Below are positions 1-9,276 of a stretch of 28,964 nt of DNA, piece after piece. The DNA is from Candidatus Tectimicrobiota bacterium. GTDB taxonomy: Bacteria; JACPSX01. The notes below the pieces were generated by a model that had not been told where the DNA came from, did not search any database, and worked only from the letters and a program-made list of their open reading frames with translations. Position 1 is the stretch's first letter, and each line of letters opens with the position of its first letter. The DNA is taken from positions 4,582-33,545 of the forward strand of contig JACPSX010000104.1 of the NCBI GenBank assembly GCA_016193065.1. Reading direction: 5' to 3'. Made by a program: the position numbers and the translations under genes.

Positions 1-114
1 TGCTCAAAGTGCCATCCGTATTTCACCGGCCGTGAAAAGCTGATCGATACGGCTGGCCGTGTGGAGCGCTTCCAGAAGAAGTACGGCCGCAAGAAGGTGG
101 AAAGCGCTAAGTAA
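1..114 (+). CDS. rpmE: 50S ribosomal protein L31, C-terminal part (5' end outside window)
   Basis: The first 37 codons up to the TAA at 112-114 read as the C-terminal half of ribosomal protein L31, a small protein of the large ribosomal subunit. It opens with [10 protein letters not shown], followed by a DTAGRVERF segment, both typical of L31. The Cys-x2-Cys pair at the left edge is one half of the zinc knuckle found in the zinc-binding (C+) form of L31; the other cysteine pair would lie upstream of the window. The gene precedes prfA by 53 bases, a common bacterial arrangement. The start is not visible, so its promoter and total length cannot be judged. Confidence 0.93.
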   Translation, partial: CSKCHPYFTGREKLIDTAGRVERFQKKYGRKKVESAK

Positions 115-167
115 TCGGTGCCTTGGAGCCCGACCCACCCCCAGGCAGGGGCAGCGGAGCATAAGGA

Positions 168-1250
168 ATGTTTGACAAGCTGGACCTTCTGGAGAAACGG
201 TTCGAGGAGCTGGGGATCACCATGTCTCGTCCCGAAGTGGTGGCAAACCCCTCGGAATACCAGAAGCACGCCAAGGAGTATTCCGACTTGGCCCCTACGA
301 TTCGAGCATACCGCGAGTACAAGAAGGTGCTCAAGGAGATCGAGGAGAGCCGGCGACTTCTTACCGAATCCGACGGTGAGTTAAGGGAGCTGGCCCGGCA
401 GGAACTGGCGGCTCTGGAAGGGCAGAAGGCCGAATACGAGAGGAATTTGAGGCTCCTCCTCCTGCCCAAAGACCCCAATGATTCCAAGAATATCTTCCTG
501 GAGATCCGGGCGGGGACGGGCGGTGAGGAGGCTTCGCTGTTCGTTGCTGATCTGTTCCGCATGTATGCAAAATACGCGGAGCGTCAGGGCTGGAAGATCG
601 GGGTCGTCAGCCAAAGCCCGACGGGACTCGGAGGCTTTAAGGAAATCATTGCCTCCGTGGAGGGCAAGGATGTGTACGCGCACCTCAAATTTGAGAGCGG
701 AACCCACCGCGTTCAGCGGGTGCCGGTCACCGAGGCTTCGGGCCGAATTCATACCTCGGCTGCCACAGTGGCGGTTCTCCCGGAAGCAGAGGAGGTTGAG
801 GTGGATATCAATCCGAGCGATCTCCGCATTGATGTTTACCGGTCCTCGGGCCCCGGAGGCCAGAGCGTCAACACCACCGATTCTGCTGTGCGCGTGAGCC
901 ACATTCCCACGGGGCTCATCGTAACTTGCCAGGACGAGAAGTCTCAACACAAGAACCGGGCCAAGGCCCTGAGGGTGCTGCGGGCCCGTCTCCTGGATCA
1001 GGCCAAGCGGGAGCGGGATGCCAGGATCTCCCAGGAACGCCGTCTGCAGATTGGCAGCGGGGATCGCAGCGAGAGAATTCGGACTTACAACTACCCCCAG
1101 GGACGGATTACAGACCATCGAATTAACCTGACCCTTTACAAGCTGGAAGCGATCCTGGACGGAGATTTGGATGCTCTCGTTGGGGCTCTGGAAGCAGCCG
1201 AGCAGACGGAGGCTTTGGCCCAAATGGAAGTCCAGTCGGTACTCCATTAG
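168..1250 (+). CDS. prfA: Peptide chain release factor 1 (RF1)
   Basis: This gene encodes a class I release factor that reads UAA and UAG in the ribosomal A site and triggers peptidyl-tRNA hydrolysis. At 360 residues it has the normal length of RF1. The GGQ catalytic motif is at residues 230-232 within [17 protein letters not shown]. The stop-codon-reading tripeptide is PVT at 186-188, the P-x-T type of RF1 rather than the SPF of RF2. The RAGTGGEEA segment near residue 114 is also typical. The ATG at 168 is preceded by purine-rich GGAG and AAGG; no better start exists. The next gene, prmC, encodes the methylase that modifies the GGQ glutamine, so enzyme and substrate are neighbours. Confidence 0.97.
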   Translation: MFDKLDLLEKRFEELGITMSRPEVVANPSEYQKHAKEYSDLAPTIRAYREYKKVLKEIEESRRLLTESDGELRELARQELAALEGQKAEYERNLRLLLLPKDPNDSKNIFLEIRAGTGGEEASLFVADLFRMYAKYAERQGWKIGVVSQSPTGLGGFKEIIASVEGKDVYAHLKFESGTHRVQRVPVTEASGRIHTSAATVAVLPEAEEVEVDINPSDLRIDVYRSSGPGGQSVNTTDSAVRVSHIPTGLIVTCQDEKSQHKNRAKALRVLRARLLDQAKRERDARISQERRLQIGSGDRSERIRTYNYPQGRITDHRINLTLYKLEAILDGDLDALVGALEAAEQTEALAQMEVQSVLH

Positions 1251-1267
1251 CTCTCCCGACCTCTACC

Positions 1268-2170
1268 ATGCCTGCCAGCACGCAAGTCCATAGAAATACC
1301 GTGAGAGATCTCCTGTCCTGGGCCCATGCCTATCTCAGAGACCGTGGTCTCCCGGAATCTCTAGCTGATGCGCAAGTTCTCCTGGCACGGGCTCTAGGGA
1401 TTGAGCGCTGGCGCCTTCCCTGGTCGGGGGAAATCGCCGCAGAGGCGGCCGGGGAAGCCCAATTCCGGGATTGGGTAGTCCGGCGGGGCCGCTTCGAACC
1501 ACTCCATTACATCCAGGGGTTTCGGGAATTCTGGTCCCATGATTTTCAAGTGACCCCGGAGGTGCTCATCCCCCGTCCCGAGACGGAGATCCTGGTGGAG
1601 GAGGCACTTCGTTGTGCCCGTCTCTTGGGGCGGGAGGGGAATCTGAACATTCTCGATGTGGGGACGGGCTCGGCCAACATCGCCGTGATTCTGGCCGGGG
1701 AATTGCCCCGGGCAAAGATCGTGGCGATTGATTGCAGTCCCGGTGCCCTACGAGTGGCTGCGGTGAATTGTCGGGATCATGGAGTGGCGCAGAGGGTGTT
1801 TCTCCTCTGCTCGGACCTGCTCTTGGCCCTAAGACCCGAAGTGCGCTTTCCGCTCATCGTGGCCAATCTCCCCTATATTGACAGGGCTGGGTTGGACATT
1901 CTGCCGTTGGATGTGAGAAACTATGAGCCCAGGGTTGCCCTGGACGGCGGACAAGGGGGGACGCGAATCCTGGACAGCTTCATCACCGTGGTGCCTGCGC
2001 TTCTCGAAGAAGGGGGATTTCTCCTTCTGGAGATCGGGGCCGGGCAGTCCGAATGGCTGAGGACTCGCACAGAGCCGATACTGGAATTCCGGGAAGTCCG
2101 GTTCGTCCGGGACTTGAGCGGGGTGGAGAGAGTGTACGTGGCCCGCAGGGAGGGGCCAGCGGGTGGATAG
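1268..2170 (+). CDS. prmC: Release factor glutamine N5-methyltransferase PrmC
   Basis: The product is a SAM-dependent methyltransferase that methylates the glutamine of the GGQ motif in RF1 and RF2. It has 300 residues: a helical N-terminal domain (about 1-95), then a Rossmann methyltransferase domain. Visible motifs are [21 protein letters not shown] (about 101-112), the SAM-binding motif [11 protein letters not shown] (130-140), and the catalytic-loop motif NLPYI (200-204) followed by [10 protein letters not shown]. Many PrmC proteins carry NPPY at this site; NLPY is a variant. The gene lies 17 bases after prfA and its last 8 bases overlap murA, implying cotranscription. Confidence 0.95.
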   Translation: MPASTQVHRNTVRDLLSWAHAYLRDRGLPESLADAQVLLARALGIERWRLPWSGEIAAEAAGEAQFRDWVVRRGRFEPLHYIQGFREFWSHDFQVTPEVLIPRPETEILVEEALRCARLLGREGNLNILDVGTGSANIAVILAGELPRAKIVAIDCSPGALRVAAVNCRDHGVAQRVFLLCSDLLLALRPEVRFPLIVANLPYIDRAGLDILPLDVRNYEPRVALDGGQGGTRILDSFITVVPALLEEGGFLLLEIGAGQSEWLRTRTEPILEFREVRFVRDLSGVERVYVARREGPAGG

Positions 2171-3416
2171 CATTGTCATTCACGGGGGCCTACCTCTAAG
2201 GGGGAAGGTCGCAGTGAGCGGTGCAAAAAATGCCGCTCTGCCCATCCTGGCGGCGACGTTGCTGGCGTCCGGGAGGCATTTGATCCACAACGTGCCCGCC
2301 GTTCAGGACGTAAAGACGATCTCCAAGCTCCTGACGACCCTCGGAGCCCGGGTCACGGAACTGGGGGGAGGAGACGTCGAGGTGGATACAACGGGCGTGG
2401 AGCGCTTCCAGGCCCCGTACGAACTGGTGAAGACCATGCGCGCTTCGGTTCTCGTCCTGGGGCCCTTGCTGGGGCGTCTGGGGAAAGCCCGGGTCTCTCT
2501 GCCCGGGGGCTGTGCCATTGGTGCCAGACCCATCGATCAGCACTTAAAAGGTCTGCAGGCCCTGGGAGCTCGGGTGGAGCTGAAGGGGGGGGATGTCAGC
2601 GTTTCGGGACGGAAGCTGAAAGGAACCCATGTATATCTCGATATGCCGACCGTAACCGGTACTGCGAACATCATGATGGCGGCTGTCCTGGCAGAGGGGG
2701 AGACGGTAATTGACAATGCGGCTTGCGAGCCCGAGGTGGAAACCCTGGCTGCGGCCCTGAATGCCATGGGAGCTGGGATCAAGGGGGCGGGGACCGATCG
2801 GATCGAGATCACCGGAGTTCGCACGCTGCATGGCTCGGAATTCACCGTGATTCCCGATCGCATCGAGGCAGGAACGCTTCTGGTTGCCGGAGCCATCTCC
2901 GGTGGGGAAGTCCATGTGACGCGGTGTGTTCCCGAGAACTTAAAGGCCGTTACGGCCAAGTTGAGAGAAGCGGGTCTCCCGGTCGAGGAAGGGGATCGGG
3001 AAATGAGGGTCACAGGAAGCCGGCCCCTGCGCGCCGTGGATATAAAGACGGCGCCTCATCCCGGCTTCGCCACAGACATGCAGGCCCAGCTCATGGCGCT
3101 TATGTCCGTGAGTGAGGGGGTGAGTGTGATCACCGAAACGGTCTTCGAAAATCGCTTTATGCATGTGGCGGAGCTCAAACGGATGGGAGCTGACATTTCC
3201 GTAGTGGGTAACACGGCCAGGGTCAAAGGCGTGGCACGTCTGAGCGGGGCCCCCGTCATGGCGACGGATCTCAGAGCCAGCGCTTCCCTGGTCCTGGCCG
3301 GCCTGGTAGCCGAGGGGGAAACTACGGTTTCCCGCGTCTATCATTTAGACAGAGGCTACGAGGGGCTGGAGAAAAAACTGGCTGCACTCGGGGCCAGGAT
3401 CTGGAGACTCAAATGA
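2163..3416 (+). CDS. murA: UDP-N-acetylglucosamine 1-carboxyvinyltransferase MurA
   Basis: MurA transfers enolpyruvate from PEP to UDP-GlcNAc, the first committed step of cytoplasmic peptidoglycan precursor synthesis. The 417-residue length is standard. The N-terminal [13 protein letters not shown] segment is a family signature. The active-site loop [16 protein letters not shown] carries Cys117, the residue alkylated by fosfomycin, so this is the Cys form and not the naturally resistant Asp form. The GTG start at 2163 lies inside the last codons of prmC (8-base overlap), and the stop overlaps the hisG ATG by 4 bases (ATGA). MurA is separated here from the other mur genes, which are about 16 kb downstream. 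Confidence 0.97.
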   Translation: MDSIVIHGGLPLRGKVAVSGAKNAALPILAATLLASGRHLIHNVPAVQDVKTISKLLTTLGARVTELGGGDVEVDTTGVERFQAPYELVKTMRASVLVLGPLLGRLGKARVSLPGGCAIGARPIDQHLKGLQALGARVELKGGDVSVSGRKLKGTHVYLDMPTVTGTANIMMAAVLAEGETVIDNAACEPEVETLAAALNAMGAGIKGAGTDRIEITGVRTLHGSEFTVIPDRIEAGTLLVAGAISGGEVHVTRCVPENLKAVTAKLREAGLPVEEGDREMRVTGSRPLRAVDIKTAPHPGFATDMQAQLMALMSVSEGVSVITETVFENRFMHVAELKRMGADISVVGNTARVKGVARLSGAPVMATDLRASASLVLAGLVAEGETTVSRVYHLDRGYEGLEKKLAALGARIWRLK

Positions 3417-4069
3417 GTGGACGGCTCACAATGGCCCTCCCTAAGGGACGCAATTTGCAGGCCTCACTGAAGCTCCTGCGGAAGATCGGGGCCACCGCGT
3501 TGGATTTCCCCGAAGGGAGCCGCCGCCTGGTTTTTGAAGACCGGGACTTGGAGGTGAATTTCCTTACCCTCAGGGATCTGGATATACCTACCTATGTGGA
3601 GCATGGCGCGGCCGATATGGGGATCGTGGGGAAGGACATTCTTTTGGAACAGCAAAAAGATGTCTATGTGCCTCTTGATTTGAAGTTCGGGGCCTGCCGT
3701 TTGATCCTGGCCAAGCCGAAGGATGCCCCTCTGATCTCCGATGCGGCGCGGCTTTCTCACATCCGGGTGGCCACCAAATTCCCCCGCATTACCACGGAAT
3801 ACATGATCCACAAGGGGATCCAGGTGGAGGTCATCAAGCTCTACGGCTCCATCGAACTGGCCCCCATCGTGGGCCTGTCCGAGTGGATTGTGGATCTGGT
3901 TTCCAGTGGCCGTACGCTGGCTGAAAACGGCTTGGTCGAGGTTGAGGAAATCGCCCGCGCCAGCGCCAGGCTCATTGTCAACCGGGCTAGCCACAAGACC
4001 AAATATGACCAGGTCGAGACCATCATTGCCAAGCTAAGAGCCGCTCTGGCGGAACAGGAAAGGCTGTAG
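3413..4069 (+). CDS. hisG: ATP phosphoribosyltransferase, short catalytic form HisG(S)
   Basis: HisG condenses ATP and PRPP to phosphoribosyl-ATP, the first and feedback-controlled step of histidine synthesis. The protein is only 218 residues and ends soon after the PRPP-loop region ([16 protein letters not shown]), so it lacks the C-terminal regulatory ACT-like domain of the long form of about 300 residues. Short HisG enzymes work as hetero-octamers with HisZ, a histidyl-tRNA-synthetase-like subunit that supplies histidine feedback; no hisZ is present in this window. N-terminal LTMALPKGR and [14 protein letters not shown] match the family. The ATG overlaps the murA stop (ATGA), and hisD follows after 11 bases. 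Confidence 0.95.
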   Translation: MSGRLTMALPKGRNLQASLKLLRKIGATALDFPEGSRRLVFEDRDLEVNFLTLRDLDIPTYVEHGAADMGIVGKDILLEQQKDVYVPLDLKFGACRLILAKPKDAPLISDAARLSHIRVATKFPRITTEYMIHKGIQVEVIKLYGSIELAPIVGLSEWIVDLVSSGRTLAENGLVEVEEIARASARLIVNRASHKTKYDQVETIIAKLRAALAEQERL

Positions 4070-4080
4070 AGGAAGGCACC

Positions 4081-5421
4081 ATGAGGTTGCTTAGAACTGG
4101 GGAAAAAGAGGGGAAGGCTTTCCTGGAAGCCTTGAAGCGGCGCGGAGACATCGACGCGCGCCGGGTTGAGACCGAAGTCGGGGCAATCCTCGAAGCTGTA
4201 CGGCAGAGGGGGGACCTGGCCCTTGTAGACTATTGCCGGCGGTTCGACGGTTGGGAGTGCAAGCCGGAACAACTGCAGGTCCCCATGGAGGAAGTAGAAA
4301 AGGCTTGCCAGAGGGTGTCTGTCGAACTAGTGAACGCCCTCCAGGTTGCAGCCGACCGGATCCGCCGTTTCCACCAGAGGCAGTTGGAGAATTCCTGGTT
4401 TGTGAGCGAGGAGCAGGGGGTGTTCCTGGGACAGAAGGTTACCCCCCTTGAGCAGGTGGGTCTCTACGTTCCCGGCGGCAAGGCCGCTTACCCGTCCACT
4501 GTCCTGATGACGGCAATCCCCGCTCAGGTGGCTGGCGTTTCGGAGTCTGTCCTCTGCTGTCCCGCTCCGGGGGGGGAGATCTCGCCAGTGGTTTTGGCGG
4601 CGGCGAGAATCGCGGGGGTGAAGCGAATTTTCCGCGTGGGCGGGGCCCAGGCCATTGCGGCGCTGGCCTACGGGACCCGGACAATCCCCCGGGTAGACAA
4701 AATCGTGGGACCGGGAAATCTCTATGTGGCCGTGGCCAAGAAAATGGTCTACGGGGAGGTGGGAATTGATTCCGTCGCCGGCCCCAGCGAGGTTCTCGTC
4801 GTAGCCGACGAGAGTGCTTCTCCTGCCGCGGTGGCCGCCGATCTTCTGGCCCAGGCGGAGCACGATGAAATGGCGCTCCCGTTACTCATCACCCTCTCCC
4901 CGGATCTGGGGGAGAAGGTGAGGGTCGAAGTCGAGAGGCAGCTTGCCGGGCTTTCCCGGCAGGCCGTGGCCCGCCGGGCCTGGGAAACCAGAGGGGCAAT
5001 TCTCGTGGCTGCGACCCGGGAGGAGGCAGTGGCACTGGTCAACGAAATTGCTCCTGAGCATCTGGAGCTGGCCGTGACGCGGGCGGAGGATCTGCTGGGG
5101 GTGATTCGCAATGCCGGCGCGATCTTCTTGGGACATTGGACTCCGGAAGCTCTGGGCGATTACGCGGCGGGACCGAATCATGTCCTGCCCACGGGTGGGA
5201 CGGCTCGTTTCGCTTCCCCCCTGGGAGTTTACGACTTTCTAAAACGTTCGAGCATCCTGCGCTACTCTGCCGAGGCACTGGGTACCATTTCCGGGATCGT
5301 GCGGCAGTTGGCTCAGGCCGAAGGATTGGAAGCTCACGGACGGGCCCTGGAAATCCGGGAAAGAGGGAACTCCAGTGCCTCTGGGATCGGGGGTACGGCA
5401 GCAATGGAGGACGCGCCTTGA
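4081..5421 (+). CDS. hisD: Histidinol dehydrogenase HisD
   Basis: HisD is the zinc-dependent, NAD-using enzyme that oxidises L-histidinol to histidine in the last two steps of the pathway. At 446 residues it has the usual size. Key features are KIVGPGNLYVAVAKK (about 207-221), the zinc-ligand region QAEHDE with Gln258 and His261, and NEIAPEHLEL with the catalytic Glu326-His327 pair, the numbering used in E. coli. The AGPNHVLPTGGTARF segment near the C-terminus is also conserved. A strong Shine-Dalgarno sequence (AGAGGAAGG, 4068-4076) overlaps the hisG stop and supports the ATG at 4081. The last codons hold the ribosome-binding site of hisB. Confidence 0.97.
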   Translation: MRLLRTGEKEGKAFLEALKRRGDIDARRVETEVGAILEAVRQRGDLALVDYCRRFDGWECKPEQLQVPMEEVEKACQRVSVELVNALQVAADRIRRFHQRQLENSWFVSEEQGVFLGQKVTPLEQVGLYVPGGKAAYPSTVLMTAIPAQVAGVSESVLCCPAPGGEISPVVLAAARIAGVKRIFRVGGAQAIAALAYGTRTIPRVDKIVGPGNLYVAVAKKMVYGEVGIDSVAGPSEVLVVADESASPAAVAADLLAQAEHDEMALPLLITLSPDLGEKVRVEVERQLAGLSRQAVARRAWETRGAILVAATREEAVALVNEIAPEHLELAVTRAEDLLGVIRNAGAIFLGHWTPEALGDYAAGPNHVLPTGGTARFASPLGVYDFLKRSSILRYSAEALGTISGIVRQLAQAEGLEAHGRALEIRERGNSSASGIGGTAAMEDAP

Positions 5422-6005
5422 AAGGGAGAGGGCAGGTCAAGCGGGTCACCCGGGAAACTTCGGTTGAGGTGGATTTCAAGCTGGAGGGAGCTGGGACCTA
5501 TCGCATTGAGACCACGGTCCCCTTCTTCGACCACATGCTTTCCCTGTTCGCCAAACATGGCTTCTTTGATCTTACGGTTCAGGCTCATGGGGATACCGAG
5601 GTGGATTTCCATCACTTGGTGGAAGATGTGGGGATCAGCATGGGAGAAGCGCTCGTGCAGGCCCTGGGGGGAAAAGAGGGGATTTGCCGGTTCGGCAGTG
5701 CCACGGTTCCCATGATTGATGCCCTCGCCTCAGTACATCTAGACCTGAGCAGGCGAGCTCACCTGGTTTTCGATGCCGTGCTGGCCAAAGAAAAGGTGGG
5801 AGGGTTCGATCTGGAACTCGTGGAGGAGTTCCTGCGGGCCTTCTCCAGCCATGGAGGGATCGATCTCCACGTGAATCTCCATTACGGCAGCAATTCCCAT
5901 CACGCCGTCGAGGCGGTCTTCAAGGCTCTGGCCCGGGCACTGGACAGCGCCACACAAAAGGACCGCAGGGTGAAGGGGGTGTTGTCGACCAAAGGGAAGC
6001 TCTAG
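5418..6005 (+). CDS. hisB: Imidazoleglycerol-phosphate dehydratase HisB (monofunctional)
   Basis: HisB dehydrates imidazoleglycerol phosphate to imidazoleacetol phosphate using a di-manganese centre. I place the start at TTG 5418, which overlaps the hisD stop as TTGA and has GGAGG at 5406-5410 at 7-base spacing. This gives 195 residues, the size of a monofunctional IGPD. The open frame extends upstream to 5136 but that part overlaps hisD and has no family similarity. Metal-binding motifs are visible: FFDHML, DTEVDFHHLVEDVG and SNSHHAVEAVFKALARAL. There is no HAD phosphatase domain, so histidinol-phosphate phosphatase must be encoded elsewhere. Confidence 0.95.
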   Translation: MKGRGQVKRVTRETSVEVDFKLEGAGTYRIETTVPFFDHMLSLFAKHGFFDLTVQAHGDTEVDFHHLVEDVGISMGEALVQALGGKEGICRFGSATVPMIDALASVHLDLSRRAHLVFDAVLAKEKVGGFDLELVEEFLRAFSSHGGIDLHVNLHYGSNSHHAVEAVFKALARALDSATQKDRRVKGVLSTKGKL

Positions 6006-6021
6006 AGTGTGGTAGTGGAAG

Positions 6022-6642
6022 ATGATCACCATCGTTGACTACGGCATCGGCAACTTGAGAAGCGTTCAGAAGGCCTTCGAGCGGGTGGGGGTGCCCGCGC
6101 TCCTGAGTTCTAAGCCTCAGGAGATCGAGCAGGCTCAAAAAATTGTCCTGCCGGGGGTGGGGGCTTTCCGGGCCTGCATGGAGGGCCTGCGCCGCTATGA
6201 AATGGTGGACCCTCTCCTCTGTTTTCTGGGAACAGGACGCCCCTTCTTGGGAGTTTGTGTCGGCATGCAGCTTCTTTTCAGCCAGTGCGAGGAGTTCGGC
6301 CTCTGCGCAGGACTGGGAATTTTTCCAGGCAAGGTCGTCCGGTTTCCTTCCTTCGAATCCTCAGCAGGAGATCGCCTGAAGGTTCCCCACATGGGTTGGA
6401 ACGAGATCGAGATCCTCCGTCCTGCTCCTGTTCTAGCCGGGCTCTCCTCCGGTGCGCGGGTCTACTTTGTTCATTCCTACTACCCCGTACCGGAGGATCC
6501 CGAGGTGGTGGCGACCCGGACCTGGTATGGGCTGCCATTTGCCTCCAGTGTCTGGCGGGGGCACATCTTCGGGACCCAGTTTCACCCGGAAAAGAGTCAA
6601 AGGGTGGGGTTGGAAATTTTGCGACGCTTTGGAGATCTGTAG
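6022..6642 (+). CDS. hisH: Imidazole glycerol phosphate synthase, glutaminase subunit HisH
   Basis: HisH is the class I glutamine amidotransferase subunit that hydrolyses glutamine and channels ammonia to HisF. Its 206 residues include the N-terminal VDYGIGNLRSV signature, the oxyanion-strand region LPGVGAF, the nucleophile elbow LGVCVGMQLLF with Cys79, and the C-terminal FHPEKS with His188 and Glu190, completing the catalytic triad. The ATG at 6022 lies 16 bases after hisB with a GGAAG-like ribosome-binding site directly upstream. The stop codon shares one base with the hisA start (TAGTG), suggesting coupled translation. Its partner HisF is two genes downstream. Confidence 0.97.
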   Translation: MITIVDYGIGNLRSVQKAFERVGVPALLSSKPQEIEQAQKIVLPGVGAFRACMEGLRRYEMVDPLLCFLGTGRPFLGVCVGMQLLFSQCEEFGLCAGLGIFPGKVVRFPSFESSAGDRLKVPHMGWNEIEILRPAPVLAGLSSGARVYFVHSYYPVPEDPEVVATRTWYGLPFASSVWRGHIFGTQFHPEKSQRVGLEILRRFGDL

Positions 6643-7370
6643 TGGAAATTATCCCGGCCATTGACTTAAGGGGGGGGAAGTGTGTGCGCTTGATCAAAGG
6701 GGAGGTGGAAGCCGAGACCGTTTATTCCGGCGATCCTCCGGCCATGGCTCGCCACTGGGAATCCCTCGGAGCTCGCCGGCTCCACGTCATCGACCTGGAC
6801 GGCGCCTTTCGCGGCTCTCCGGAACACCTTCACGTCGTCCGGGAAATCACCCGCGCCGTAGGGATCCCCATTCAATTTGGAGGAGGACTGCGGAGCCTGG
6901 AGACAATCAGAGAGTGTTTCCAATCCGGCGTGGACCGCGTGATCCTGGGTACGGCCGTCCTGGACTCTCCTGACCTAGCGCGGGCCGCGGCGGAAGAGTA
7001 CCCTGGACGCATCTTTATCGCTCTGGATGCGCGGCAGGGCAAAGTGGCCGTCCAGGGGTGGAAAGAAACCACTGCGGTGGAGGTAATTTCCATGGCCCGT
7101 GCGCTGGGGAATTGGGGGATCGGGGGCTTGATCTACACGGACATTTCCCGGGACGGGACATTGTCGGGTCCCAACCTCGAGGATCTGCAGGCACTGGCCT
7201 GCCAGACCCAGCTTCCCGTCATTGCCTCGGGAGGAATCGGAAATCTGGATCATATCCGAGCTCTTCTCAGACTCGGTCTTCAGAGGGTACGGGGGATCAT
7301 CGTGGGCAAGGCATTGTACGACGGTGCGATTGATCTGAGAAAAGCCCTGGATTTGGCCGCGGGAGAATAG
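6642..7370 (+). CDS. hisA: ProFAR isomerase HisA
   Basis: HisA is a TIM-barrel isomerase that opens the aminoaldose ring of ProFAR to form PRFAR, the substrate of HisHF. I take the GTG at 6642 as start: it overlaps the last base of the hisH stop, has GGAGA at 6631-6635, and gives a 242-residue protein beginning with the expected EIIPAIDLRGGKCVRL. The open frame reaches back to 6255 but that part only overlaps hisH. Catalytic Asp8 (AIDLRGG) and Asp130 (ALDARQGKVAVQGW) are present, as are the phosphate-binding motifs FGGGLRS, VIASGGIGN and GIIVGKALYDG. hisF follows immediately. Confidence 0.96.
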   Translation: MEIIPAIDLRGGKCVRLIKGEVEAETVYSGDPPAMARHWESLGARRLHVIDLDGAFRGSPEHLHVVREITRAVGIPIQFGGGLRSLETIRECFQSGVDRVILGTAVLDSPDLARAAAEEYPGRIFIALDARQGKVAVQGWKETTAVEVISMARALGNWGIGGLIYTDISRDGTLSGPNLEDLQALACQTQLPVIASGGIGNLDHIRALLRLGLQRVRGIIVGKALYDGAIDLRKALDLAAGE

Positions 7371-8144
7371 ATGCTCGCCAAGCGCATTATCCCTTGCCTC
7401 GATGTCAAAGGGGGACGGGTGGTGAAAGGGGTTCAGTTCGTGGGTCTTCGGGATGCCGGGGATCCTGTGGAAGTTGCCGAACGCTACGACGAAGAGGAAG
7501 CCGACGAGATTGTCTTCCTGGATATCACGGCTTCCTATGAGGAGCGGGCAATTCTGCTGGAGGTGGTCAGGCGCACAGCCGAAAAGGTCTTCATGCCGTT
7601 AACCGTCGGGGGGGGAGTCACCTCGGTAGAGGATTTCCGGGTGCTACTCAAGGCAGGGGCGGACAAGGTTTCGATCAACACGGCTGCGGTTCGCAGGCCC
7701 GATCTAGTGCGGGAAGCCGCCGAGGAATTCGGCAGCCAGTGCGTCGTGCTGGCTATTGATGCCCGACGGCATCTCGATTCTCCTGAAAGCGCCCCGCATT
7801 GGCAGGTATATACCCATGGGGGCAGGATTGAGACTGGCCTCGATGCCGTAGACTGGGCTCGCCAGGTCGAGGACCTCGGGGCCGGGGAAATCCTGCTGAC
7901 GAGTATGGACAAGGACGGGACCCGGGCTGGATATGACATCTTGCTGACCCGCTCCGTGGCCGAAGCGGTAGGGATTCCGGTCATCGCGTCCGGTGGGGCT
8001 GGGAACCTGGATGATTTCCTGGCGGCCTTGCGGGACGGAAAAGCCGATGCAGTTCTGGCGGCCTCTCTGTTCCATTACCGCCAGGTGACCATCCGCCAGG
8101 CCAAGGCATATTTAAGAGATCACGGGGTTGAAGTTCGCCTCTAA
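7371..8144 (+). CDS. hisF: Imidazole glycerol phosphate synthase, cyclase subunit HisF
   Basis: HisF is the TIM-barrel cyclase that uses ammonia from HisH to turn PRFAR into imidazoleglycerol phosphate and AICAR. At 257 residues it has the standard length. Catalytic Asp11 lies in [15 protein letters not shown] and Asp130 in VVLAIDARR. Other hallmark segments are [46 protein letters not shown] and VIASGGAGN. The ATG begins directly after the hisA TAG (zero spacing), as expected for translational coupling of these paralogous barrels. Confidence 0.98.
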   Translation: MLAKRIIPCLDVKGGRVVKGVQFVGLRDAGDPVEVAERYDEEEADEIVFLDITASYEERAILLEVVRRTAEKVFMPLTVGGGVTSVEDFRVLLKAGADKVSINTAAVRRPDLVREAAEEFGSQCVVLAIDARRHLDSPESAPHWQVYTHGGRIETGLDAVDWARQVEDLGAGEILLTSMDKDGTRAGYDILLTRSVAEAVGIPVIASGGAGNLDDFLAALRDGKADAVLAASLFHYRQVTIRQAKAYLRDHGVEVRL

Positions 8145-8164
8145 GGATGGGAAGGGGTGATTTG

Positions 8165-8848
8165 ATGGATGAAAAGATCCGTTTAAACTATGGTGACGGG
8201 GGGCTCATTCCGGCCATTGTCCAGGATCGCGCCAGCGGCCAAGTACTGATGCTGGCCTATATGAACGAAGAGGCTTTTCAGAAGACCCTGCAAACCGGCG
8301 AAAGCCATTTCTGGAGTCGGTCTCGCGGCTCTTTGTGGAAAAAGGGGGAAACTTCAGGACACCGGCAGGAAGTGGAAGCTCTCTATGTGGATTGTGACGA
8401 GGATACGGTCCTTCTCCAGGTGAAACCGCTGGGTCCGGCCTGCCACACCGGTAAGAAAAGCTGTTTTTTTCGGATAGTGGGGGAGCAGACGGCAGTTTCG
8501 GAGAGGAATCTCGAGGAACTCCCTGCCGTCCCCGCCTGCCGGATACTCGACGCGATTTTTGAAGTCATCGAAGACCGCCGGCGCAATCCAAGGCCGAATT
8601 CATACGTTTCCGGCCTGCTTGGGAGGGGTCTGAATCAGGTGTTGAAGAAGGTGGCTGAGGAGGCTGCCGAAGTGCTTATGGCAGCAAAGGACCGGACCCC
8701 GGAGGCTTTTATTTATGAGGTGGCCGACCTATGGTTCCATAGCCTGATCGCCCTGTCGGCTCTGGGGGTTACCCCGGAGGAAGTCTACGAAGAGCTAGGC
8801 CGGAGGTTTGGCCAGAGTGGAATCCGGAGGGAATCCACTGCCGATTAG
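8165..8848 (+). CDS. hisIE: Bifunctional phosphoribosyl-AMP cyclohydrolase / phosphoribosyl-ATP pyrophosphatase HisIE
   Basis: This fusion carries steps 2 and 3 of histidine synthesis. Residues about 15-110 are the HisI cyclohydrolase domain, with [27 protein letters not shown], and metal-site residues DCD (76-78), Cys93 and Cys100. Residues about 128-215 are the all-helical HisE pyrophosphatase domain, with [28 protein letters not shown] and EVADLWFH. I prefer the ATG at 8165 (227 residues) because AAGGGGTG at 8152-8159 lies at good spacing; an in-frame ATG at 8147 has only a TAAGG adjacent to it. This is the last gene of the long first unit; no clear intrinsic terminator follows. Confidence 0.95.
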   Translation: MDEKIRLNYGDGGLIPAIVQDRASGQVLMLAYMNEEAFQKTLQTGESHFWSRSRGSLWKKGETSGHRQEVEALYVDCDEDTVLLQVKPLGPACHTGKKSCFFRIVGEQTAVSERNLEELPAVPACRILDAIFEVIEDRRRNPRPNSYVSGLLGRGLNQVLKKVAEEAAEVLMAAKDRTPEAFIYEVADLWFHSLIALSALGVTPEEVYEELGRRFGQSGIRRESTAD

Positions 8849-8938
8849 GGAGAATGGCTCCTCCGGGGCGGCCCCAGCTCGGGTTTCGTTGTGGGAAATT
8901 TCTTGGGTCCAAAGAATCAACGGCTTTCAATAAGTCCA

Positions 8939-8967
8939 TTGACAAAGTACCTATAATTCCCTATATT
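8939..8967 (+). promoter_or_regulatory. Sigma-70 promoter of the rpsU-yqeY-dnaG-rpoD operon
   Basis: A perfect -35 hexamer TTGACA (8939-8944) is separated by exactly 17 bases from TATATT (8962-8967), one mismatch from the -10 consensus. Transcription would begin near 8974, leaving about 95 bases of leader before rpsU. The flanking DNA is locally A+T-rich, unlike the coding DNA around it. The 222-base gap between hisIE and rpsU holds no gene; the remainder is this promoter and the rpsU leader, including a small TGGAA/TTCCA hairpin (9034-9047) just before the ribosome-binding site. Confidence 0.8.
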
Positions 8968-9070
8968 GTTTGTTTGTATTAGGCTCAGGTCCTTGTTCCT
9001 TGAAGCGGAGCGCACAACATACGGGAACCGAACTGGAAAGTCTTCCAACTGAGGAAGGGGGGAGAGATGA

Positions 9071-9268
9071 ATGCCAGGAATCCGGGTCAAGGAAAACGAA
9101 CCCTTTGAGAGTGCCCTGAAGCGCTTTAAGAAACAGTGCGAGAAGGCAGGAGTTCTGTCAGAGGTTCGGAAGAGAGAGCACTACGAAAAGCCTAGTGTAC
9201 GGCGTAAGAGGAAGTTGGTGGCTGCCCGCAAGAAAGCAGCTAGAGCAGCTGCCCGTGGTTCAGCATAG
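9071..9268 (+). CDS. rpsU: 30S ribosomal protein S21
   Basis: S21 is a small, very basic protein of the 30S platform that helps initiation at the mRNA-binding cleft. The 65-residue product begins [19 protein letters not shown], followed by a KKQCEKAG-like helix and an Arg/Lys/Ala-rich tail ([19 protein letters not shown]), all typical. A strong purine-rich ribosome-binding site (AGGAAGGGGGGAG) lies just upstream of the ATG. As in E. coli it is the first gene of the macromolecular-synthesis operon, here driven by the promoter at 8939-8967. yqeY follows after 8 bases. Confidence 0.97.
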   Translation: MPGIRVKENEPFESALKRFKKQCEKAGVLSEVRKREHYEKPSVRRKRKLVAARKKAARAAARGSA

Positions 9269-9276
9269 CCGGGGGG

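Noticed and set aside
5136-5417. N-terminal extension of hisB
   Set aside because: It overlaps hisD, has no IGPD similarity, and the TTG at 5418 has a good ribosome-binding site and yields the standard 195-residue protein.
6255-6641. N-terminal extension of hisA inside hisH
   Set aside because: HisA homology starts exactly at GTG 6642; the upstream part is a shadow of hisH.
8849-8938. Intrinsic terminator after hisIE
   Set aside because: GGGGCGGCCCC can form only a 4-pair hairpin with no T tract, so it is not convincing.
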